Source: DASXIF01 sp036498145 (GTDB lineage Bacteria; Actinomycetota; Actinomycetes; Mycobacteriales; Jatrophihabitantaceae). Taken from it: a stretch of 64,000 nt of DNA. Positions 31,918-39,341 of the stretch are shown here, piece after piece. The notes below the pieces were generated by a model. That model ran no database searches and had not been told where the DNA came from. It saw nothing but the letters and a program-made list of their open reading frames with translations. The translations under genes were made by a program, and so were the position numbers. The DNA lies in contig CAVPSV010000002.1 of NCBI GenBank assembly GCA_963708625.1, positions 1-64,000 on the forward strand, written 5' to 3'. Positions within the stretch are counted from its first letter, which is position 1. Every line of letters begins with the position of its first letter.

Positions 31918-33134
31918 GTCAGCCAGTCACGCAAGTGCTCGTAGACGACCGGATCGCCGAGCAGGTGGAAGTGGTGTTTGCCGCCCAGGTGCAGCATGCG
32001 CTCGACCTCGAAGGTCAGCCGGCGCCGCGGCCCGTCGCCGGTGGCACTGGCGTGATCAACCAGCAGGTCGCCGAGGAAGGGCAGCCTGCTGCGGGGCGTC
32101 CGGCTCAGGGTGGCGCACACCGAGTAGTAGCCGATGTCGGCCAGGAACTGCATGTCGGTGCAGTTGTCGTTGACGTCCTCCGGGTCGTAACCCAACCAGT
32201 CCGCCTCGACGATCGACCCGTACCGCATGTCCTTGATGCCTACGCTGCGGCGGTTGAGCCAGGTTGCGAACGGCTTCGTCTCCGGTAGCTTCGCCAGCGC
32301 GTGCGTACCTCGGTTGACCGCGCGTTCCAGCGGCGCACCGAGGTGCGGGGCGCCCAGGCCCACCACGTGGCGCAGCGACCGAACCCACTCCTGGTCGCGC
32401 TCGTGTGCCTGGTGGGCCGCACTGCGTGCGAGCAGGCCGCCCATCGAATGGCCGACGATGGTGATGTCCGTGACCGGAACCGGCCAGTGCCGGATCAACT
32501 CCGCCAGTTGGCCGTCCAGTTCCTTGCCGTTGGCAGAGACGCGCAATCCGCTGTTGTAGTAGACGTAGATCGGGGTCCACCCGCCCACGTCGCGCAGCAG
32601 CGACCCGTAGGTCGCATTCCGATCGCCCCAGGTTCGCCGGGCGCGGAACGACCAGGACCGGTCGTTCTCGCACAGCCCGTGCAGGAACAGCAGGATGCGC
32701 CCGGTGGCACGTCCGTTCAGGTCGTGCACGACGTTGGCCGGCACTTGGCGCAACTTCCCGTCGTGGACACGCATGCTCAGCTGCGATGCCAGTGCGGGAC
32801 GGGCGGTGGCAAGCCGGTCCCCCCAGAAGCCGTTCAACGCGCCCAGGGCGAAGTGCCCGCGTGGATCCTCGTGCAGCGACGGTGCCGAGGATGGGATGTT
32901 TGCCTCCGCGGCGATGCCGAGCGCGGCAGGAATCCAGCGCACGCCGAGCCGGGTCGAGGTGTACGCGATCGTGGAAATGCCGTCATGCAGGAACTTCGCC
33001 GGCACAGCTGGTGAACCGAAGATCGTGAAGATCCGCATGGCCACTGCGCGATGCACGTCGTGCACGACCTCGGCCACCTCGTCCAGCGCGGTGCCGAGCA
33101 GGCCACCGCTGTCGCGCGCTTCATCGGCTCGCAT
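31914..33134 (-). CDS. Alpha/beta-hydrolase (lipase/esterase)
   Basis: 406 aa. Oxyanion and lid region RILLFLHGLCENDRSW near residue 144, nucleophile elbow VGHSMGGLLARSAAH near 226, GLGAPHLGAPLERAVNRG near 255, acid region and a likely catalytic histidine in HLGGKHHFHLLGDP near 386. The long N-terminal region (about 130 residues) is helical and may bind membranes or the substrate; no signal peptide. Probably a triacylglycerol lipase or wax/steryl esterase-like enzyme. The ATG has GAGGAGGG and GAAGGG upstream. Upstream DNA carries a 12-bp repeat. Coupled to the SDR gene. Confidence 0.85.
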   Translation of the reverse strand: MRADEARDSGGLLGTALDEVAEVVHDVHRAVAMRIFTIFGSPAVPAKFLHDGISTIAYTSTRLGVRWIPAALGIAAEANIPSSAPSLHEDPRGHFALGALNGFWGDRLATARPALASQLSMRVHDGKLRQVPANVVHDLNGRATGRILLFLHGLCENDRSWSFRARRTWGDRNATYGSLLRDVGGWTPIYVYYNSGLRVSANGKELDGQLAELIRHWPVPVTDITIVGHSMGGLLARSAAHQAHERDQEWVRSLRHVVGLGAPHLGAPLERAVNRGTHALAKLPETKPFATWLNRRSVGIKDMRYGSIVEADWLGYDPEDVNDNCTDMQFLADIGYYSVCATLSRTPRSRLPFLGDLLVDHASATGDGPRRRLTFEVERMLHLGGKHHFHLLGDPVVYEHLRDWLT

Positions 33135-33152
33135 CCCTTCGCCCTCCTCACC

Positions 33153-33224
33153 GTGCCCAAAAACGTGCCCATGAACGTGTCAATGCGCCTGTCCATGAAG
33201 CTGCCCATGGACCTGCCCACGCGC
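33153..33224. repeat. 12-bp degenerate tandem repeat upstream of the lipase gene
   Basis: Six consecutive 12-base units of the type (G/C)TGCCCATGAAC (for example GTGCCCATGAAC at 33165, CTGCCCATGGAC at 33201), with drift between units. It occupies part of the divergent region between lipase and aldehyde dehydrogenase. Confidence 0.7.
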
Positions 33225-33368
33225 TCCGATGCTGACCCTAAGCCACTCCGCCAGGGCTGACGCGGAGACACCCACGGCCCGACAACTGCCACCCCTGCAG
33301 TGGCAAGCTGGACTTGCCGGCCCGGCCGGTACCCGTTCCTGTCGTTCGACGCGTGGAGAGGATCTGTC

Positions 33369-34811
33369 ATGACACTTCCTTCCGGAACTCCCACCGAGCT
33401 GTTCATCGACGGCAAGTGGACCGGCGGTTCGGGCGGCAGCATGCGCGTGCTCAACCCGTCGACCGGCGAGTCGCTGTGCGAAGTGCCGCTCGCCGGCAAG
33501 GACGACCTGGACCGGGCGATCGGGGCTGCCGCGGCGGCCCAGCGACCCTGGGCGGACACCGCACCGCGCGAGCGCGCCGAGGTGCTGCGCAAGGCGTTCG
33601 AGCTGATGATCGCCCAGCGCGAGGAGCTCGCGTACCTGATGGCGTTGGAGATGGGCAAGTCGCTCACCGACGCGCGCGGCGAGGTGAGTTACGCAGCCGA
33701 GTTCTTCCGTTGGTTCGGCGAGGAGGCGGTGCGCATCGACGGGCGGCTGAGCACCGCACCGTCCGGCGCGAACAAGATCCTCACCATGCGCAAGCCGGTC
33801 GGGGTGGCGTTGCTGCTCACGCCGTGGAACTTCCCCGCAGCGATGGCTACCCGCAAGATCGGCCCGGCGCTGGCCGCAGGCTGTTCGGTGCTGCTCAAGC
33901 CCGCCAGCGAGACTCCGCTCACCGCCCTGTCGCTGGCGCAGATCCTGACCGACGCCGGCGCCCCCGCGGGCACCGTGAATGTGCTGATGACCGACAACGC
34001 GGGCGAGTTCGCCGCGGCCGCGCTCGCCGACGACCGAGTGCGCAAGTTGTCCTTCACCGGCTCCACCGGCGTGGGACGCGGGCTGCTGAAGCTGGCCGCG
34101 GACCGGATCGTGAACACCACCATGGAACTGGGCGGCAACGATCCGTTCATCGTGCTGGACGACGCCGATCTGGACGCGGCGGTCGACGGGGCGATGCTCG
34201 CCAAGATGCGTAACGGCGGACAGGCCTGCACCGCGGCGAACCGCTTCCTGGTCTCCGAGTCGGTTGCCGAGGACTTCGGCGCGCGCCTGGCTCGGCGCAT
34301 GGCGGGATTGCGGGTCGGTCCGAGCACCGACGAGCAGACCGAGTTGGGGCCGATGGTCAACGCCAAGGCCGTCGACGGCATTGCCGACAAGGTGGACCGA
34401 TCCGTCGCGGCCGGTGCGCATGTCGTGATCGGCGGCGAACGTCTGGACGGCCCTGGGTTCTTCTACCCGGCAACGGTGCTGACCGACGTACCGCGCTCCT
34501 CCGCGGTGGCCACCGAGGAGGTGTTCGGGCCGGTCGCCCCGATCATCACGGTGCGTGACGACGACGATGCGCTCGAGATCGCCAACGCGTCCGAGATGGG
34601 GCTCACCGGCTACGTGTACACGGGTTCGCTGGCCCGAGGTTTGCGCGTGTGCGAACGGCTCGAGGTAGGCATGATCGGCCTGAACCGAGGGCTGGTTTCC
34701 GATCCAGCGGCGCCTTTCGGCGGCGTGAAGCAGTCCGGTCTCGGCCGCGAGGGTGGTTACGAGGGGATCGATGCCTACCTGGAGACGGTGTACGTCGCCA
34801 CGAACTGGTAG
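33369..34811 (+). CDS. NAD(P)-dependent aldehyde dehydrogenase (succinate-semialdehyde type)
   Basis: 480-aa aldehyde dehydrogenase with an intact frame. ELFIDGKWTGGSGGSMRVLN at the N-terminus, VGVALLLTPWNFPAAMATRK near residue 146 (cofactor region), KLSFTGSTGVGRGLL near 223, catalytic glutamate in TMELGGNDPFIVLDD near 252, catalytic cysteine in NGGQACTAANRF near 288, EEVFGPVAPI near 384 and APFGGVKQSGLGREGG near the end. Sequence type resembles GabD/SSADH. ATG with GGAGAGGA upstream. It is a different lineage from the broken aldehyde dehydrogenase at 13.5 kb. Confidence 0.9.
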   Translation: MTLPSGTPTELFIDGKWTGGSGGSMRVLNPSTGESLCEVPLAGKDDLDRAIGAAAAAQRPWADTAPRERAEVLRKAFELMIAQREELAYLMALEMGKSLTDARGEVSYAAEFFRWFGEEAVRIDGRLSTAPSGANKILTMRKPVGVALLLTPWNFPAAMATRKIGPALAAGCSVLLKPASETPLTALSLAQILTDAGAPAGTVNVLMTDNAGEFAAAALADDRVRKLSFTGSTGVGRGLLKLAADRIVNTTMELGGNDPFIVLDDADLDAAVDGAMLAKMRNGGQACTAANRFLVSESVAEDFGARLARRMAGLRVGPSTDEQTELGPMVNAKAVDGIADKVDRSVAAGAHVVIGGERLDGPGFFYPATVLTDVPRSSAVATEEVFGPVAPIITVRDDDDALEIANASEMGLTGYVYTGSLARGLRVCERLEVGMIGLNRGLVSDPAAPFGGVKQSGLGREGGYEGIDAYLETVYVATNW

Positions 34812-34851
34812 CCGGCCGCCAGTCGAGCCGCGCCGGCGACGGGCGCCCGTC

Positions 34852-35568
34852 TCAGCCGAGCGCAGCGGTGAGCCGGCGCGCCGCGGCGACCAGGATCGGT
34901 GCGCAGCGCTGTCCTGGATTTCGGCCCAGCCGCTCGATCGGACCCGATATCGAGACGGCGGCGAGGAGTTCACCTGCGCCGGAGAACACCGGCGCCGACA
35001 CGGAGGCCACGCCGGCCTCACGCTGGCCGACCGACTGCGCCCAGCCGCGGCGTCGTACCTCGGCGAGGGTGCGGGTGGTGAACTGCGCCCCGGCGATCAC
35101 CTCGTCGATCTCAGCATCGTTGTCGGGATGGCTCCATGCGCACAGCACCTGGCCGCCGGAGCCGGCGATCAACGGCAGTCGTGCGCCGATCGGCACGGTG
35201 GTACGCAGGCCGGTTGCGCGTTCGGCGGCGGCCACGCACACGCGGTCCGTGCCCTCGCGCCGGTACAACTGGGCGCTCTCGCCGCATTGGTCGCGCACCC
35301 ACGCCAGTACCGGCTCGGCGGCAGCCACCAACTCGTCGCCCGCGGCGGCGGCGAGTTCACCGATGCGCGGGCCGAGCACGAACCGGCCGGCGCTGTCACG
35401 GGTAAGCAGCCGGTGTACCTCGAGCGCGACGGCAAGCCGGTGCGCGGTGGCGCGCGGCAACGCGGTGGCCTCGACGAGTTCGGCCAGCGTGCGGGGGGAC
35501 GCCGCGGCGGCGTTGAGAATGGCCGCAGACTTGTCCACGACGCCGATGCCGCTGCTATCCTGTCCCAT
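34852..35568 (-). CDS. ndgR: IclR-family regulator of leucine biosynthesis (NdgR/LtbR)
   Basis: 238 aa. N-terminal winged helix (VVDKSAAILNAAAASPRTLA to RATAHRLAVALEVHRLL, residues 10-55), then the IclR effector domain with ESAQLYRREGTDRVCVAAAE and RRRGWAQSVGQREAGVASVS, which is strongly like Streptomyces NdgR and corynebacterial LtbR. These control leuCD and other amino-acid genes in response to leucine-type signals. Position divergent from leuC is the conserved arrangement. TAATAT ends six bases before the ATG: leaderless. An inverted repeat lies between its -35 and -10, implying autoregulation. Confidence 0.92.
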   Translation of the reverse strand: MGQDSSGIGVVDKSAAILNAAAASPRTLAELVEATALPRATAHRLAVALEVHRLLTRDSAGRFVLGPRIGELAAAAGDELVAAAEPVLAWVRDQCGESAQLYRREGTDRVCVAAAERATGLRTTVPIGARLPLIAGSGGQVLCAWSHPDNDAEIDEVIAGAQFTTRTLAEVRRRGWAQSVGQREAGVASVSAPVFSGAGELLAAVSISGPIERLGRNPGQRCAPILVAAARRLTAALG

Positions 35569-35574
35569 AGCGCG

Positions 35575-35603
35575 ATATTAGTATCTCATTAAGTGAGATG
35601 CAA
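35575..35603. promoter_or_regulatory. ndgR promoter with NdgR-type operator, ndgR-leuC intergenic region
   Basis: On the minus strand TTGCAT (35603-35598), 17 bases, TAATAT (35580-35575). Exactly between them is ATCTCA-TTAAG-TGAGAT (35583-35599), a near-perfect dyad. A bound dimer would block ndgR and act at the start of the leuC leader. Downstream, GTTGCGCAAC at 35628-35637 is a second perfect palindrome. Confidence 0.7.
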
Positions 35604-35669
35604 CGCAGATGGCATCTGCATCTGCACGTTGCGCAACATGGTGCGGGCGTCGCGATGAAGGTGGGGACC

Positions 35670-37082
35670 ATGGGCAGGACGCTGGCGGAGAAGGTCTGGG
35701 ACGCACACGTCGTCCGGAGCGCGGCGGGCGAGCCCGACCTGCTCTATATCGATATGCACCTGGTGCATGAGGTCACCAGCCCGCAAGCCTTCGACGGGCT
35801 GCGTCAAACGGGGCGGCCGGTGCGGCGTCCCGAGCTCACCGTCGCGACCGAGGACCACAACGTCCCGACCGATTACACGTTGCCGCTGCTGGGCGCATCG
35901 TCAATCACCGATCCGGTCAGTCGGATCCAGGTCGAGACGCTGCGCAAGAACTGCGCCGATTTCGGTGTGACGCTCTACCCGATGGGCGACGCCGAGCAGG
36001 GCATCGTGCACGTCATCGGCCCGCAGCTCGGCATCACCCAGCCCGGCATGACGATCGTCTGCGGCGACTCGCACACATCCACGCACGGCGCGTTCGGCGC
36101 GCTCGCGTTCGGCATCGGCACCAGCCAGGTGGAGCATGTACTGGCCACCCAGACGCTGCCGATGGACCGTCCCAAGACGATGGCGGTCACCATCGACGGC
36201 GACCTGCCGGACGGGGTCACGCCCAAGGACGTGATCCTGGCCGTCATCGCCAAGGCCGGTACCGGCGGTGGTCAGGGCTACATGGTGGAATACCGCGGCC
36301 GCGCGTTCGAGCAGATGAGCATGGAAGGCCGGATGACGGTCTGCAACATGAGCATCGAATGGGGCGCACGCGCCGGCATGATCGCGCCGGATCAGGTCAC
36401 CTTCGACTACCTGCGCGGCCGGGACCATGCGCCGAGCGGTGCCGACTGGGACGCGGCCGTGCAGTACTGGACCGGTCTGCGCACCGAGCCTGACGCGCGG
36501 TTCGACGCGGAGCTGGAGCTGGATGCCGTGTCGCTGAGCCCGTTCGTGACCTGGGGGACGAATCCAGGTCAGGGCGCGCCACTGAGTGCGTCCGTGCCGG
36601 ATCCGGCTGAGTTCGTCGAGCCCGCCGACCGGGTGGCCGCGGAGAAGGCGCTGGCGTACATGGCGCTGGAGCCGGGAACGCGGCTTCGCGACATCACCGT
36701 CGACACGGTGTTCGTCGGCTCCTGCACGAACGGTCGCATCGAGGATCTGCGCGCCGCCGCGGCGATCATCAAGGGCCGCCAGGTCGCGCCCGGCGTACGC
36801 ATGCTGGTCGTGCCCGGTTCGATGCGGGTACGCGAACAGGCCGAGCAGGAGGGGCTGCACGAGGTATTCACTGCCGCCGGCGCACAGTGGCGTCAGGCTG
36901 GCTGTTCGATGTGCCTGGGCATGAACCCGGATCAGTTGGCGCCCGGTGAGCGCAGCGCGTCGACGTCCAACCGCAACTTCGAGGGCAGGCAGGGCAAGGG
37001 TGGCCGGACGCACCTGGTGTCCCCGCTGGTCGCCGCGGCGACCGCGGTCACCGGCCGCCTGTCCAGCCCTGCCGATCTGTAA
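35670..37082 (+). CDS. leuC: 3-isopropylmalate dehydratase, large subunit
   Basis: Aconitase-family 4Fe-4S enzyme isomerising 2- to 3-isopropylmalate with LeuD. 470 aa from the chosen ATG (MGRTLAEKVWDAHVV), the family length; AAGGTG stands upstream, and ATG 35655 would add five residues. Iron-sulfur cysteines: FVGSCTNGRIEDLRAAA near residue 350 and GCSMCLGMNPDQLAPGERS near 411. Other motifs TVATEDHNVPT and CGDSHTSTHGAFGALAFGIG are intact. leuD follows after 20 bases. Divergent NdgR presumably controls both. Confidence 0.96.
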   Translation: MGRTLAEKVWDAHVVRSAAGEPDLLYIDMHLVHEVTSPQAFDGLRQTGRPVRRPELTVATEDHNVPTDYTLPLLGASSITDPVSRIQVETLRKNCADFGVTLYPMGDAEQGIVHVIGPQLGITQPGMTIVCGDSHTSTHGAFGALAFGIGTSQVEHVLATQTLPMDRPKTMAVTIDGDLPDGVTPKDVILAVIAKAGTGGGQGYMVEYRGRAFEQMSMEGRMTVCNMSIEWGARAGMIAPDQVTFDYLRGRDHAPSGADWDAAVQYWTGLRTEPDARFDAELELDAVSLSPFVTWGTNPGQGAPLSASVPDPAEFVEPADRVAAEKALAYMALEPGTRLRDITVDTVFVGSCTNGRIEDLRAAAAIIKGRQVAPGVRMLVVPGSMRVREQAEQEGLHEVFTAAGAQWRQAGCSMCLGMNPDQLAPGERSASTSNRNFEGRQGKGGRTHLVSPLVAAATAVTGRLSSPADL

Positions 37083-37102
37083 GCGCCGTCAGGAGAAACG
37101 CC

Positions 37103-37735
37103 ATGCAGAAGTTCACCGAGCACACCGGAACGGCAGTACCGCTGCGACGCAGCAACGTCGACACCGACCAGATCATCCCGGCGGTGTTTCTCAAGCGGGT
37201 GACCCGCACCGGCTTCGAGGACGGGCTGTTCAGCGCGTGGCGTGCGAACGAGCCCGACTTCGTGCTGAACCGGCCGGCCTACCGCGGCGCCTCCATCCTG
37301 GTGGCCGGCGCTGACTTCGGCACCGGCAGCTCTAGGGAGCACGCGGTATGGGCGCTCAACGACTACGGCTTTCGCGTCGTGATCTCGCCGCGGTTCGCCG
37401 ACATCTTCCGCGGCAACTCGCTCAAGTCCGGGCTGCTGACCGTCGAACTCGGCGACAAGGTGGTGCAGCAGCTTTGGGATGACATCGAAGCCGAGCCGGC
37501 GCTGCCGATCACGGTCGACCTGGTGCAGCGGCAGGTGCGCTGGATTCCGCCGGCGAGCATGCGTCCGGCGGAGGAGCCCGAGCGCAGCCAGGTGCACGAC
37601 TTCGTCTTGGACGACTACGCGCGCTGGCGGTTGCTCGAAGGTCTGGACGACATCGACCTCACGCTTCGTCACGCAGACGACATCACGGCGTTCGAGGCGA
37701 CGCGCAACCCATGGTCGCCCATGGTCGGCATTTGA
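37103..37735 (+). CDS. leuD: 3-isopropylmalate dehydratase, small subunit
   Basis: 210-aa swivelling-domain partner of LeuC. Motifs: AVPLRRSNVDTDQIIPAVFLK at the N-terminus, GADFGTGSSREHAVWALNDY near residue 68 and RFADIFRGNSLKSGLL near 94, all with conserved substrate-contacting residues. CAGGAGAAACGCC precedes the ATG. Completes the leuCD operon; leuB is 28 kb away. Confidence 0.96.
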   Translation: MQKFTEHTGTAVPLRRSNVDTDQIIPAVFLKRVTRTGFEDGLFSAWRANEPDFVLNRPAYRGASILVAGADFGTGSSREHAVWALNDYGFRVVISPRFADIFRGNSLKSGLLTVELGDKVVQQLWDDIEAEPALPITVDLVQRQVRWIPPASMRPAEEPERSQVHDFVLDDYARWRLLEGLDDIDLTLRHADDITAFEATRNPWSPMVGI

Positions 37736-37776
37736 CCTTCGGACAGAGAAAATCCCTGCGACACAAGCGGAATGCG

Positions 37777-37806
37777 TTGTTGTCGGCCCCGGATAGGACC
37801 TACGGT
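37777..37806 (+). promoter_or_regulatory. Promoter of the HU gene
   Basis: TTGTTG (37777-37782), 18-base spacer, TACGGT (37801-37806), about 60 bases before the start codon, which has a strong GGGAGG. Confidence 0.45.
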
Positions 37807-37868
37807 GACGGGGACAGCGACCTTCGAACACAGATCATGGTCGCCGCGAAAACGGTCCGGGAGGACAT

Positions 37869-38393
37869 GTGCCCAACAAAGCTCAGTTCATCGAGATGCT
37901 CTCCGAGCGCTTCGACGGTGATCGCAAGCGCGCCGCGGTTGCGCTGGAAGCGGTCATCGACACCGTCTACTCCGCAGTCGCAAAAGGCGAGCGGGTCGCG
38001 CTCACCGGCTTCGGGATCTTCGAGCGCCGCGAGCGTGCGGCGCGCATGGCACGCAACCCTGCCACCGGTGCCGCGGTACGGGTGAAGAAGACCGCGGTTC
38101 CGGTCTTCCGCGCCGGCACCGAATTCAAGGAGATCACCAGCGGCGCACGCAAGCTGGCCAAGGCGCCGGCGAAGAAGGCGGCCGAGGTGGCCCGCAAGGC
38201 CGTCGACGCGCTGCCCGGCGTAGGCAGTTCGTCCGCGCCGGCCAAGAAAGCGGCGAAGAAGTCGGCCAAGAAGGTCGCGAAGAAGGCGCCCGCCAAGAAG
38301 GCCGTGAAGAAGACTGCGGCCAAGAAGGCGACGGCCAAGAAGGTCGCGAAGAAGGCGCCCGCCAAGAAGGCGGCGAAGAAGACCGCTCGCTGA
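37869..38393 (+). CDS. hup: HU-type nucleoid protein with lysine/alanine-rich tail
   Basis: 174 aa in two parts: an HU fold (PNKAQFIEMLSERFDGDRKR; GERVALTGFGIFERRERAAR; RMARNPATGAAVRV) in residues 1-95 and a basic tail of PAKKA/AKKVAKKAPAKKA repeats in residues 95-174, as in mycobacterial HupB and streptomycete HupS. It compacts the chromosome, and the tail binds DNA non-specifically like a histone H1 tail. GTG start with GGGAGG four bases upstream. Follows leuCD, as in many actinomycetes. Confidence 0.95.
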   Translation: MPNKAQFIEMLSERFDGDRKRAAVALEAVIDTVYSAVAKGERVALTGFGIFERRERAARMARNPATGAAVRVKKTAVPVFRAGTEFKEITSGARKLAKAPAKKAAEVARKAVDALPGVGSSSAPAKKAAKKSAKKVAKKAPAKKAVKKTAAKKATAKKVAKKAPAKKAAKKTAR

Positions 38394-38405
38394 CGTTCGG
38401 TGGTG

Positions 38406-38439
38406 GTGGGGAGGGCGGATATCGTCCTGCCCTCCTCAC
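38406..38439. terminator. Bidirectional terminator between hup and mutT1
   Basis: GTGGGGAGGGC (38406-38416) pairs with GCCCTCCTCAC (38429-38439), one mismatch, 12-base loop. No long T tail, but its place between convergent genes fits. Confidence 0.5.
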
Positions 38440-38454
38440 CTCACCATGTTCTGC

Positions 38455-39336
38455 TCAGCGCACGTGGCCGGTCTCGTAGTAGTCCGCGGCCACCGCCTCG
38501 CCGTCCACCGCGGAGATCGCCCACGCCGCGCCCTTGCGAGTATCCGGGTGTCGCACCCCCGGACCCAACGTTTCGACCAATGCCGGGATGGTGATGCCCT
38601 GGCTACACACCACCGTGGTCTGTCCGGGCCGTGCCAACAGCGTCTGCATCGCCGTGAGGGTGTCCTCGCGCGAGTTCTCGTAGGTTGCGTCGGAGAACAC
38701 GGACTCGACCTGTACCTTTTGGCCCACCCGCTGCGCCAGCGGTTGCACCGTCTGCACGCACCGCAGCGGGTCGGCCGAGATGATCCGGTCCGGCGCGAAG
38801 CACGCCAGCAGCACGGCGAGCTGGTCGGCCTGGTCACGACCCACCTCGTCCAGCGGGCGCAGCAAGTCGTCGCCGGCCCAGTCCCGACGCTTGCCGGCAC
38901 GAGCGTGCCGAACCAGGATCACCACCGCGCTCGGCACCGGCAACGCGGCGAATTCACGTAGCACTGTCCGGTCAGTGTCGTAGGACAGACGCTGGGCAGC
39001 CTTCGCCGGGGGCAGCCACTCCACCGCATCGATCTCCGCGTTCGGGCTGAACACCCCGGCGCGGTGTTGCATCGCCCAGTAGGTGACGGTCTTGGGAACG
39101 TCGTCCACCAGGTAGTGCACCCGGGTGATGCGACGCGAGACCGCGACCGAGGACCCGAGTTCCTCGGCCACCTCGCGCACCGCGGCAAGGAGTTCGCCCT
39201 CGCCCGATTGCAGCTTGCCCTTCGGCAGTCCCCAGTCGTCGTAACGCGGACGGTGCACCAGCGCGATCTCCAGGTCGCTGCCGCGACCGCGCCACACCAC
39301 TGCGCCCGCAGCGGCGATCATGGACGCGGGAGGCAT
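38455..39336 (-). CDS. mutT1: Nudix hydrolase fused to histidine phosphatase (MutT1-like)
   Basis: 293 aa with two catalytic domains. The N-terminal Nudix domain carries GKLQSGEGELLAAVREVAEE (box GxxxxxExxxxxxxREUxEE, residues ~46-65) after HRPRYDDWGLPKG; the C-terminal histidine phosphatase begins at VVILVRHARAGKRRDW (RHG-type motif, near 140) and has DRIISADPLRCVQTVQPLAQ. Mycobacterial MutT1 with this layout hydrolyses 8-oxo-dGTP/GTP and diadenosine polyphosphates. ATG lies five bases after the ppk stop, so the two genes are coupled. Confidence 0.9.
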   Translation of the reverse strand: MPPASMIAAAGAVVWRGRGSDLEIALVHRPRYDDWGLPKGKLQSGEGELLAAVREVAEELGSSVAVSRRITRVHYLVDDVPKTVTYWAMQHRAGVFSPNAEIDAVEWLPPAKAAQRLSYDTDRTVLREFAALPVPSAVVILVRHARAGKRRDWAGDDLLRPLDEVGRDQADQLAVLLACFAPDRIISADPLRCVQTVQPLAQRVGQKVQVESVFSDATYENSREDTLTAMQTLLARPGQTTVVCSQGITIPALVETLGPGVRHPDTRKGAAWAISAVDGEAVAADYYETGHVR

Positions 39337-39341
39337 CGGCC

